64,000 nt of DNA from CALODP01 sp942492055. Lineage in GTDB: Bacteria > Bacteroidota > Ignavibacteria > Ignavibacteriales > Melioribacteraceae. The position numbers and the translations under genes were made by a program. Where the stretch lies: positions 1-64,000 of the forward strand of contig CALODP010000031.1 in NCBI GenBank assembly GCA_942492055.1. Direction: 5' to 3'. Below are positions 53,468 through 61,239 of the stretch, one piece after another. The notes beneath the pieces were generated by a model that worked only from the letters and a program-made list of their open reading frames with translations, was not told where the DNA came from and made no database searches. Positions within the stretch are counted from its first letter, which is position 1. The number at the start of each line of letters is the position of its first letter.

Positions 53468-54904
53468 TTGAACAAACGAAAAGTTACTATCGCAAGAGGT
53501 GACGGAATTGGCCCGGAAATAATGGAGGCAGTCCTTTCGATACTTGACGCGGCAAAAGCCAATCTTGAAATAGATGAAATAGAAATCGGGGAAAAGCAAT
53601 ATTTGAAAGGAATTGAAACAGGAATCTCTCCTTCCGCTTGGGAAAAGCTGAGAAAATCGCGCCTCTTCCTTAAAGCCCCCATCACTACTCCGCGCGGTGG
53701 AGGATACAAATCGTTAAACGTTACAACCAGAAAATCTTTCGGGCTCTACGCTAATGTTCGCCCGTGTGTTTCTTATCGACCGTTCGTTCGCACCAAGCAC
53801 CCCGACATGAACGTTGTTATTATCAGAGAGAACGAAGAGGATTTATATACCGGCATTGAATATCGCCAGACAAATCAAGTCTATCAGGGAATAAAGCTCT
53901 ATAGCCGACCGGGAATTGAGAAGATTGTCCGATACGCGTTCGAATACGCTATGGAATACCATCGCAAAAAAGTTACATGCTTTGTGAAAGATAATATCAT
54001 GAAGCTTACCGACGGCCTATTCCATAAGGTTTTCAACGAGATAGCCGCCGAATACCCCGACCTGGAAGCGGAAACCTCCATCGTTGATATTGGCTCTGCC
54101 CGACTTGCCGATACGCCTGAAAACTTCGACGTAATAGTTACACCCAATCTTTACGGAGATATAATCAGCGACGTTGCCGCTCAGATAGCGGGCTCGGTAG
54201 GTCTTGCCGGCTCAGCAAACATCGGAAAAAATTTCGCTATGTTCGAAGCCATTCATGGTTCCGCCCCCGATATTGCCGGGAAAGGGATCGCCAATCCTTC
54301 CGGGCTTCTATTGGCAGCCGTTATGATGCTGGTACACATTCATCAACCGGAAACCGCCGCCCTCATCCATAATGCCTGGCTCAAAACAATCGAGGAAGGC
54401 TTCCATACCGTCGATATTTATAAAGCAGGCCTTAGCAAAAAGAAGATGTCCACCGAAGATTTTTCGGCTGCGGTAATCTCCTTTCTCGGAGAGAAACCGA
54501 AAACATTGCGCCCGGTTACCTACTTCGCCCCAAAGAAAGTAAAAGGCTCCTTTACCGAAAGGGAAAAAGCGGATAAGAAATTTGTTGGAGCCGATATCTA
54601 TATCGATTGGGACGCCGGCACCGCCAATGAACTTGGGGAACTGATCTCCCCTTTGTCGGTAGATGGATTGCAACTGAAAGTAATAACAAACCGAGGTATA
54701 AAAGTCTATCCCGAAGAGATGCCCGATATCTTCTGCTCCGATCACTGGCGCCTCCGTTTCTGGAAAGGGGATTGGATAGAGACAGACCAAAAGCAATTGA
54801 TCCCACTTCTTCAACTATTGGAAGAAAATGGATTCGATGTAATCAAAACCGAGAACCTCTATTCCTTTAACGGCAAGCTAGGCTTCTCCGAAGTCAACGA
54901 GTAA
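53468..54904 (+). CDS. icd: Isocitrate dehydrogenase with C-terminal extension
   Basis: A 478-residue beta-decarboxylating dehydrogenase. ARGDGIGPEIMEAVL at the start, VIIRENEEDLYTGIEYR near residue 119, VTPNLYGDIISDVAAQ near 227 and GSAPDIAGKGIANPSG near 263 are family motifs. A C-terminal domain of about 130 residues (from about 345) matches the extended Thermus/Rickettsia-type NADP enzymes rather than the E. coli form. It converts isocitrate to 2-oxoglutarate. Start is TTG 53468 with GGAG six bases before. Array R4 begins 55 bp after the stop. Confidence 0.92.
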   Translation: MNKRKVTIARGDGIGPEIMEAVLSILDAAKANLEIDEIEIGEKQYLKGIETGISPSAWEKLRKSRLFLKAPITTPRGGGYKSLNVTTRKSFGLYANVRPCVSYRPFVRTKHPDMNVVIIRENEEDLYTGIEYRQTNQVYQGIKLYSRPGIEKIVRYAFEYAMEYHRKKVTCFVKDNIMKLTDGLFHKVFNEIAAEYPDLEAETSIVDIGSARLADTPENFDVIVTPNLYGDIISDVAAQIAGSVGLAGSANIGKNFAMFEAIHGSAPDIAGKGIANPSGLLLAAVMMLVHIHQPETAALIHNAWLKTIEEGFHTVDIYKAGLSKKKMSTEDFSAAVISFLGEKPKTLRPVTYFAPKKVKGSFTEREKADKKFVGADIYIDWDAGTANELGELISPLSVDGLQLKVITNRGIKVYPEEMPDIFCSDHWRLRFWKGDWIETDQKQLIPLLQLLEENGFDVIKTENLYSFNGKLGFSEVNE

Positions 54905-54959
54905 TTATATTACGGGGGGAAAGGTTCTCCTCTCCCCTCCCTCAATCCCTTAAAAAAGC

Positions 54960-55477
54960 CGCCACAACCATTCTCGATCATGCCTCAAAGATAATCCAAC
55001 GTAACTCAATGATTTTCGAACATGACACAAAGACAATCTGACTCGACTCAATGATATTCGGTCATGACTCAAAGACAATCCAACATGACGCAATGATATT
55101 CGCTCATGACACAAAGACAATCCGAGATGACTCAATGATTTTCGAACATGACACAAAGGCAATCCGACGTGACTCAATGATTTTCGAACATGACACAAAG
55201 GCAATCCGACGTGACGCAATGATATTCGCTCATGACACAAAGGCAATCCGACGTGACGCAATGATATTCGCTCATGACACAAAGACAATCCGAGATGACT
55301 CAATGATAATCGATCATGACACAAAGATAATCTGACTTGACGCAATGATACTCGATCATGACACAAAGCCAATCCGACTTGACACAATGATATTCGCTCG
55401 TGACTCAAAGCCAATCGGACGTGACTCAATGATAATCGGTCATGACTCAAAGATAATCCAACGATCGATCATTATTG
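54960..55477. repeat. 21-bp repeat array R4, left arm, core TGACNCAA
   Basis: Twenty-four units in exact 21-bp register: core starts at 54960 (degenerate), 54981, 55002, 55023 and on to 55443, with no insertion or deletion in 483 bp. Cores are TGACACAA, TGACTCAA or TGACGCAA. The bases after the core alternate between AGACAATCCGACG-like and TGATWTTCGAACA-like, a 42-bp higher period. The right arm is beyond the inserted IS. The last bases 55469-55477 (TCATTATTG) are the left copy of the IS target duplication. Confidence 0.95.
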
Positions 55478-55502
55478 GGCTCTGTTCATTAAAGTGTGTC
55501 AG
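55478..55502 (+). repeat. IS left terminal inverted repeat
   Basis: 25 bp, beginning GGCTCTGTTCA and ending AAGTGTGTCAG; complement of the right end with four mismatches. Confidence 0.9.
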
Positions 55503-55523
55503 AAAAAAATAATAGATTAGGGA

Positions 55524-56757
55524 ATGAAAAAAGGACACACAATGGCAGAAATCAAAAAAGAATTCGATTGGATCACCTTCTCGAAAGAAGCAAAAGAACA
55601 ATTACTTCAAGGCGTCCCTTTAGAAGGAAAAGAAGGGATATTCGCCCCTATGTTAAAACATCTGTTGGAAACAAGTCTTGAAGGGGAATTAGAAGGTCAT
55701 TTAAAAAGAACAGATTAGCTCGAACAGAAAGAACGGGAAGAAAACCAAACAAGTGAAAACCTCCTTCGGAAATATAGATGTAGTCACTCCCCGTGATAGG
55801 GATTCAAGTTTCCAACCGGTAATCTTACCCAAGCGAGAAACCACCTTAGGAAATACCTTAGATAATAAAATAATTAGTCTCTATTCAAAGGGAATGAGCT
55901 ATACTGATATCCGGAGTCACATGGAAGAACTCTACGGCATAAAGGTATCTCCGGCAACGATAACCGGCATAACCGATAAAATAGTAGAGGAAGTAGAGTT
56001 ATGGCAAAATAGAGAGCTGGAAAGCGTATATCCGTTCATCTGGCTGGATGCCTTGCATTACAAAGTAAGAGAGAACAAAAGAATAGTCTTAAAGGCCGTC
56101 TACTGCGTAATAGGAGTAAATAGAGAAGGAATAAAGGATTTGTTGGGACTATATGTCGGAGAACAAGAAGGATCCGGCTATTGGTTGAAAGTATTGAACG
56201 ATCTTAAACAAAGAGGCGTAAGGGATGTCTTCATAGCTTGCATTGATAACTTAAAAGGGTTTGCAGAGGCAATAGAAGCTACTTTCCCCGAAACTAAGGT
56301 TCAACTATGCGTAGTACATCAAATACGCAATTCACTTAGAAAGGTGGCTTACAAAGACAAAAAGGAAGTAGCCACTGACCTTAAGTTAATATATCAAGCT
56401 CACAAGAAAGATACAGCCGCAAAAGCTCTGAATGACCTTGATCTGAAGTGGGCTAAGAAATATCCGGCTATGGTTAACGGATGGTTGAATAACTGGGAAA
56501 GACTTACAAACTTTTTCGATTACCCCAAAGAAATAAGAAAGGTAATGTATACTACGAATATTATTGAGAGCTTTAACAGCCAATTAAGAAAAATAACTAA
56601 AACAAAGAGAGTTTTTGCTAGCGATATGGCTCTATACAAACTCCTTTATTTGGCCTACAATAACATGAATAATTTGGGAACTAGACCTATAGCGGAGTGG
56701 GGGCTTATATATAATCAACTATTTATTATATTTGAAGACAGAATCATGAAACCATAA
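55524..56757 (+). pseudogene. IS256-family transposase, frameshifted
   Basis: The N-terminal part (from ATG 55524 or 55542, with FDWITFSKEAKEQLLQGVPL and LEGELEGHLKRTD) stops at TAG 55716-55718. The rest continues in the +1 frame: reading upstream in that frame gives SSNRKNGKKTKQ before VKTSFGNIDVVTPRDRD, as in intact relatives, so one frameshift lies near 55705-55716. The catalytic domain is complete: Asp in WLDALHYK, Asp in ACIDNLKGF and Glu in IIESFNSQLRK. GTG 55753 could start a 334-residue product without the N-terminal DNA-binding region. It is probably inactive unless frameshifting occurs. Confidence 0.85.
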
Positions 56758-56761
56758 TGAA

Positions 56762-56786
56762 CTGACACACTTCTTTGAACAGTGCC
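56762..56786 (-). repeat. IS right terminal inverted repeat
   Basis: 25 bp, reading CTGACACACTT on the plus strand and ending AACAGTGCC; pairs with the left end. Confidence 0.9.
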
Positions 56787-57002
56787 TCATTATTGTGACA
56801 CGATCTATTACTCTTAAGTCATATCCGAACAGAGTTGAGTCATCTTCTTTTATTCTTGTGTCATGATTGATTACTCTTAAGGAGTGTCCAAATAGGATTG
56901 TGGCATGATCGTATGCTCTTGAGTCATGATGGAAAAGGATTGCGTCATGACCGAAAATAGTTCCGTAGCGATCGTTTATCATTAAGGAACGACTTTTGGT
57001 TT
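56787..57002. repeat. 21-bp repeat array R4, right arm (opposite orientation)
   Basis: TTGTGACA/TTGAGTCA-type cores (reverse complement of TGACNCAA) begin at 56793, 56814, 56835, 56856, 56877, 56898, 56919, 56940, 56961 (decayed) and 56982, each 21 bp apart. With the IS removed, exactly 24 bp separate the last forward CAA from the first reverse TTG, the same distance as in R2 and R5. The unit interiors are more degenerate than in the left arm. The next 245 bp to array R5 hold no gene or motif that I recognise. Confidence 0.88.
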
Positions 57003-57247
57003 ATGCGCGACACCGGTTAGGCCTTTGGGATACAATAATGTTTCATCAATTGCTCCCAATTTAGTATTTGTAGTGCCCTAAGAGTAATCATTCCGAACTC
57101 ATCGGGATCCAAGAATTACTGCGTATAAACAAATATTACCAAATGGTTTATTATAACCATGATGTATCAATTGCAGATAAAACACTCACTTAGGCAAAAG
57201 CATTTCCGGCGCCAGCGGTGCCGGTATCTCGGTAGGCAATCGATCGG

Positions 57248-57789
57248 GGAGCAATCATTCCCGGTCGCGAAGCAATGGCAATCGATCGGGAAGCAATCAT
57301 TTTCGAACACGAAGCAAAGGCAATCGATCGGGAAGCAATCATTTCCGAACACGAAGCAAAGGCAATCGATCGGGAAGCAATCATTCTCGAAGGCGAAGCA
57401 ATGGCAATCGAACGGGAAACAATCATTTTCGAATGCGAAGCAATGGCAATCGAATGGGAAGCAATCATTTTCGAATGCGAAGCAATGGCAATCGAATGGG
57501 AAGCAATCATTCTCGGACACGAAGCAATGCCAATCGAACGGGAAGCAAAGATAATCTGACGACCGGCTATAGTTGCTTCTTTCACTTTTATAATTGCTTC
57601 CTCACATAATATTCTTGCTTCGTGATGGATTGGGATTGCTTCCGCTTCTATAAGGGTTGCTACGCGATGGATTATTCTTGCTTCTTCTCCCCTTGCCTTT
57701 GCTTCCTAATCTTTTGTTCTTGCTTCATCTTCGAACATTCTTGCTTCCAGGCCGATGATAGTTGCTTCGGCTTATAATAAAATCGCTTC
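57248..57789. repeat. 21-bp repeat array R5, core GAAGCAA, inverted in the middle
   Basis: Forward arm: fifteen cores at 57248, 57269, 57290 and on every 21 bp to 57542. Reverse arm: eleven TTGCTTC-type cores at 57573, 57594, 57615 and on to 57783. No register slip in either arm. Forward interiors alternate between WGGCAATCGAWCGG and TCATTTTCGAACAC, giving a 42-bp period; reverse interiors are degenerate. The 24-bp centre lies between 57548 and 57573. All six frames are open over long parts because the unit lacks stop codons and 21 is a multiple of 3, so the apparent repetitive proteins here are not supported as genes. Confidence 0.95.
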
Positions 57790-57862
57790 CGATTTAATTA
57801 CTATTGTAATCTCCCTTATGGTCTTTTCCGATTAATACAATCCGATTCCTTTCACTATGATA

Positions 57863-57898
57863 AAAAAGCCTCTCCGATTTTTATCAAAGAGGCTTTTT
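57863..57898. terminator. Terminator of the BNR-repeat protein gene
   Basis: AAAAAGCCTCT pairs with AGAGGCTTTTT around a 14-base loop, beyond the stop codon of the minus-strand gene. Confidence 0.88.
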
Positions 57899-57930
57899 CG
57901 AAACATCTATTATTTCCAAACCGTTAGTAT

Positions 57931-60495
57931 CTATTTGAGAAGAATCATTTTCTTCGATTCTTTGAAATCGTTCACTCGAAGAGAGTATATGTAAGTTCCG
58001 CTCGCGAGGTTTTTAGCGTTGAAATCGATTTCGTGTCTTCCCCTTTCTTTTATCTCGTTAACGAGAGTGGCAACCTCTTTTCCCAAAATATCATAAACCT
58101 TTAAGACTACTCTTCCCTTTTGCGGGATTCTGTAGCTGATGGTAGTAGATGGATTAAATGGGTTCGGATAATTATTGTACAACATATAATCGTTCGGTAA
58201 ATTATTTTCCTCTGCCACTTCGGTAATTCCGGGTAGAAGTTTTCTTTCGAAAGCACCGTTGCCGTGAGTAGCCGCGCGCAAAGCTCGGTTGGCGAAAGAG
58301 ACAGATAGATTCGTTACCATAGCGGCGTCCGGCATTCCGTCGGTGAATTCACGCCACGAATTTCCTCCGTTTGTGGAAACGTAAACTCCGAGATCGTTCC
58401 CTACATAGATATTTTCCGGGTAATCGGGATCGACAGCCACGGAATGAGTAGGAACATCGGGCAATCCTTCACCGATATCAATCCAGCTATCTCCTAGATC
58501 TACGGATTTGAAAAGATGTGAAGTTCCGAATCCCGAAAAGGTAACATACAAAGTAGCGTCATCGTTATAATCGGTTTCAATATCCGTGACATATCTGTCG
58601 GGAAGGTTTTCCGTAACATCTTTCCAGGTGTTTCCTCCGTCGAGGGTTCTGAAGACTCTTGCTTTATCCCGATTGGGAGCTGTTCCGATAAAGAGGACAT
58701 TCTCATCGAACGGTGAAGCTGAAATGGAGATAGGGTTATCGATAGATACACGCTTACCTCCGTTTGTAACTGCCCAATTGTTGCCGCCGTCGGTTGATTT
58801 GTAGACCGAAGTACCTGCAGCATAAATACAACTTGAGTTTATCGGAGAGAGAGCGAATGGAGCAACAAAAGCAACATTCCCTGTAGTCTCGGGCCCTATG
58901 TAATACTCCCATGAAACTCCACGGTCGGTAGATTTTGCCATGTTAAGATACTGCCACGAACCATAAATGATATTGCTGTTTTGCTGATTGATTCCGGTCC
59001 AGCTTCCGTCGCCACCGATTGCGCGGTACCATTCCTTGGTTCCGTCGAAAATTGCCGTAGCGTTATCCTGCATTCCTCCCATAGAGAGCGTGGAGTCCTC
59101 TGCTGCGGAGGTAAAGCCGTTGTAGAACTGTGTAGTTTGGTATCCACCGTTAAGCCCTTCGAATGTTTCGCCGAAATCTTTTGTTCTGAATATTCCTCCG
59201 TCATTACCGAAATATATTATGTTCGGATCTTCGGGGTGCACAGCAAAGGAATGGTGATCGGCATGAGAATAATCGGCGGGACCTTCCGGGCCACCTGCAG
59301 GAGTTTTTCCCATATCCCATTTGTACCAATAACTTTTCTGTCTTAAGGTTACCCCGCCGTCGGTTGATTTGTAAACATCAATCCCCGCGGTTATAAGCTT
59401 ATTGGGATCGTCGTTGTGTACAATTGCAAAATGGGCAAACCATCCCTGATAAGAAGCGTAATCGAAAGTATTTACGATATTCCATGAAGTCCCGAAATCA
59501 TTAGAGCGGCATAGCCAAGTGCCGTCGTTGCTACTATAACCGTTACCGATACTAAGGTAAACAATTTCGGGATTACTGGCGCAGAGGGAGAACAATGCCT
59601 TACCACCGAATTGTGCCGGGAGACCGGATGTTATTTTCTGCCATGAATTCCCATTGTCCACGGTTTTATATATTCCGTGTCCGTTACTAAAGAGGTTACC
59701 GCAAGAGATCAGCACGGTGTTAGTATCACTCGGACTAATTTGCAAATCATAAACCATAACGGTAGAGTTAACCTTTTCCCAATTCTTTCCTGCATCGGTA
59801 GATTTGAAAGTCCCTTCGCTAGTTCCGGCCCAGACTGAGTTTTTATTCAAAGGATTTACCCGAATTGCCCAGACGCAGGTGCCTTGTTGATATTCCCAGT
59901 TGAGAGAATGTGTCCACGTCTTGCCGCCATCTTCGGTCTTTAATATTCCGATTCCGTAGCTTCCTCTTGTCTCTCTGATAGATACACCACCGTTTGTTAT
60001 TTCACGATTGTAGAGTTCCCCCGTACCGATATAAAACTCGGTTGAATCATTCGGAGCAAAAGCAATTGCGCTAACACCAAGCACAGGGAATCCGGTTGGG
60101 ACGTAATCCCACGCGTCCGTTCCGCTACCTGCCGATTCGGTTTTCCAAAGGCCTCCACTTGCAGATCCGGCGTAAATCGTATTTGGGTTTTGCGGATTAA
60201 AGGCGATTGAGATTGTTCTTCCCCCAATGTTATGGGGGCCAATCTCTTTCCAAGGTTCGGTATCGTTAGTCTTGTTCTCTTTGCTAAGATTCGCTTTCGA
60301 AAATGCCCAAGCCTTCACTATTTTGTCATTCGGTATTTTCGTGTCGGGATATGCACGAGACTGGTTCCAGAAATTCAAAGCTCTGAAAGCTCCTGAAGTT
60401 TTTAAAGGCTTAGGATTGTTGAAGATTCTATCGGCCACAAAGTACCCGACTAATAAGGTAATTAGGATTGTGATTACAAGATTTTTAGATTTCAT
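57931..60495 (-). CDS. Secreted VPS10/BNR-repeat protein with type IX sorting domain
   Basis: An 854-residue exported protein. An N-terminal hydrophobic segment (about 6-25, LVITILITLLVGYFVADRI) is a signal or anchor. Then comes a large beta-propeller region (about 70-760) with many Asp-box/BNR motifs such as TEDGGKTWTH, STDAGKNWEK, TVDNGNSWQK, STDGGNNWAV and TLDGGNTWKD, as in sialidase/sortilin-like and Ycf48-type propellers. The C terminus is a type IX sorting domain with NYPNPFNPSTTISYRIP and SKKMILLK. No catalytic sialidase motif is clear, so binding or adhesion is as likely as catalysis. Confidence 0.88.
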   Translation of the reverse strand: MKSKNLVITILITLLVGYFVADRIFNNPKPLKTSGAFRALNFWNQSRAYPDTKIPNDKIVKAWAFSKANLSKENKTNDTEPWKEIGPHNIGGRTISIAFNPQNPNTIYAGSASGGLWKTESAGSGTDAWDYVPTGFPVLGVSAIAFAPNDSTEFYIGTGELYNREITNGGVSIRETRGSYGIGILKTEDGGKTWTHSLNWEYQQGTCVWAIRVNPLNKNSVWAGTSEGTFKSTDAGKNWEKVNSTVMVYDLQISPSDTNTVLISCGNLFSNGHGIYKTVDNGNSWQKITSGLPAQFGGKALFSLCASNPEIVYLSIGNGYSSNDGTWLCRSNDFGTSWNIVNTFDYASYQGWFAHFAIVHNDDPNKLITAGIDVYKSTDGGVTLRQKSYWYKWDMGKTPAGGPEGPADYSHADHHSFAVHPEDPNIIYFGNDGGIFRTKDFGETFEGLNGGYQTTQFYNGFTSAAEDSTLSMGGMQDNATAIFDGTKEWYRAIGGDGSWTGINQQNSNIIYGSWQYLNMAKSTDRGVSWEYYIGPETTGNVAFVAPFALSPINSSCIYAAGTSVYKSTDGGNNWAVTNGGKRVSIDNPISISASPFDENVLFIGTAPNRDKARVFRTLDGGNTWKDVTENLPDRYVTDIETDYNDDATLYVTFSGFGTSHLFKSVDLGDSWIDIGEGLPDVPTHSVAVDPDYPENIYVGNDLGVYVSTNGGNSWREFTDGMPDAAMVTNLSVSFANRALRAATHGNGAFERKLLPGITEVAEENNLPNDYMLYNNYPNPFNPSTTISYRIPQKGRVVLKVYDILGKEVATLVNEIKERGRHEIDFNAKNLASGTYIYSLRVNDFKESKKMILLK

Positions 60496-60542
60496 AAGAG
60501 TAGAATAGATTGTGAGATAATGTGAAGGGGAAAGATAAGAAG

Positions 60543-60570
60543 AAATCCGTCTAAATCAATAGACGGATTT
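60543..60570. terminator. Terminator after the outer-membrane barrel gene
   Basis: AAATCCGTCTA pairs perfectly with TAGACGGATTT (11 bp) around a six-base loop. Confidence 0.85.
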
Positions 60571-60583
60571 ATCATATATAAAA

Positions 60584-61057
60584 TTAGTGAAGATCGAAAT
60601 AATATCTTCCGCCGAGTCCGAAATCGAAATCGAGATCTGTTTCGGGCAAAAGGGTAAAGACAGGAGCCACTTCGAGGAATATTTCAACCGGTGCGCTTTT
60701 TATTTTATAGATAGCTCCGATAACACCACGAACTCCTAATCTGTCTGAGGCGTTTTCTTTAATACGCAATCTTCCTCCGAATCCGTAATAGATAGGAAGT
60801 TGTTGATTATCCAGCTTGATAGAGCTTATGGTATGATACAAATAATCAACATGCAAAGACATCTCTTTACTTCCGCTAATTAATGAATACCCGAATCCGG
60901 CATCCACAGCGTTCTTATCATCGAGCCAGTATTTCCCACTGAATCCGGTTGGTTCACCGAATATTAACCCTATTCCCAAACCTCTGTCTTGCGCGAGTGA
61001 AGAGGAAAAGAAAGAGAAACAAAACAATGCAACAAAAAGAATTGAGTATTTTTTCAT
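60584..61057 (-). CDS. Outer-membrane beta-barrel protein, small
   Basis: A 157-residue protein with a signal peptide (about 1-22, ILFVALFCFSFFSSSLAQ) and alternating hydrophobic/polar strands (GLGIGLIFGEPTGFSGKYW, AVDAGFGYSLI, HVDYLYHTIS, IYYGFGGRLRI), ending in an aromatic-rich strand (GGRYYFDLH), as expected for an eight-stranded barrel or DUF3996-like family. Function unknown. ATG 61057 is directly before the signal peptide and is preferred over ATG 61084. Confidence 0.75.
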   Translation of the reverse strand: MKKYSILFVALFCFSFFSSSLAQDRGLGIGLIFGEPTGFSGKYWLDDKNAVDAGFGYSLISGSKEMSLHVDYLYHTISSIKLDNQQLPIYYGFGGRLRIKENASDRLGVRGVIGAIYKIKSAPVEIFLEVAPVFTLLPETDLDFDFGLGGRYYFDLH

Positions 61058-61239
61058 TTTTCTTTGGTACCCTAATAAATTCACAAATTATCTGTTGCAA
61101 TATAACGCTTTTATATCTAACAAATTATTGATAAACTCATCCCGTGATTTTCGACAAAGACATAAGAGAATCAATTAATTTTGAACAAAAATTATTAACT
61201 TACGTTTCGAATATGACAAATAAAAAGAAGGTTATACAT

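Larger units (their letters stand above)
55478..56786. mobile_element. IS256-family insertion sequence (Mutator-like), 1,309 bp
   Basis: Terminal inverted repeats of 25 bp at 55478-55502 and 56762-56786 match at 21 positions (both begin GGC and end AAGTGTGTCAG). A perfect 9-bp target duplication TCATTATTG flanks it (55469-55477 and 56787-56795). The transposase inside has the IS256/Mutator DDE domain. Removing the element and one target copy restores array R4 in perfect 21-bp register, so the boundaries are secure and the insertion is younger than the array. Confidence 0.95.

Noticed and set aside
55051..55450. Repetitive open frames on array R4 (94 and 166 codons)
   Set aside because: Same cause as in R5: the period is a multiple of three. 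Neither frame has a start region or a non-repetitive domain.
57159..57585. Several long overlapping open frames on both strands encoding 7-residue repeats
   Set aside because: They lie on array R5. A 21-bp unit without stop codons keeps all frames open, so length is not evidence for coding. There is no ribosome site, and the array continues in reverse orientation where the frames end.
7204..57789. CRISPR arrays as an explanation for R1-R5
   Set aside because: The constant part is only 7-8 bp, the period is 21 bp, and units invert in the middle. CRISPR repeats are longer, unidirectional and separated by unrelated spacers, whereas here the interiors share a common consensus.
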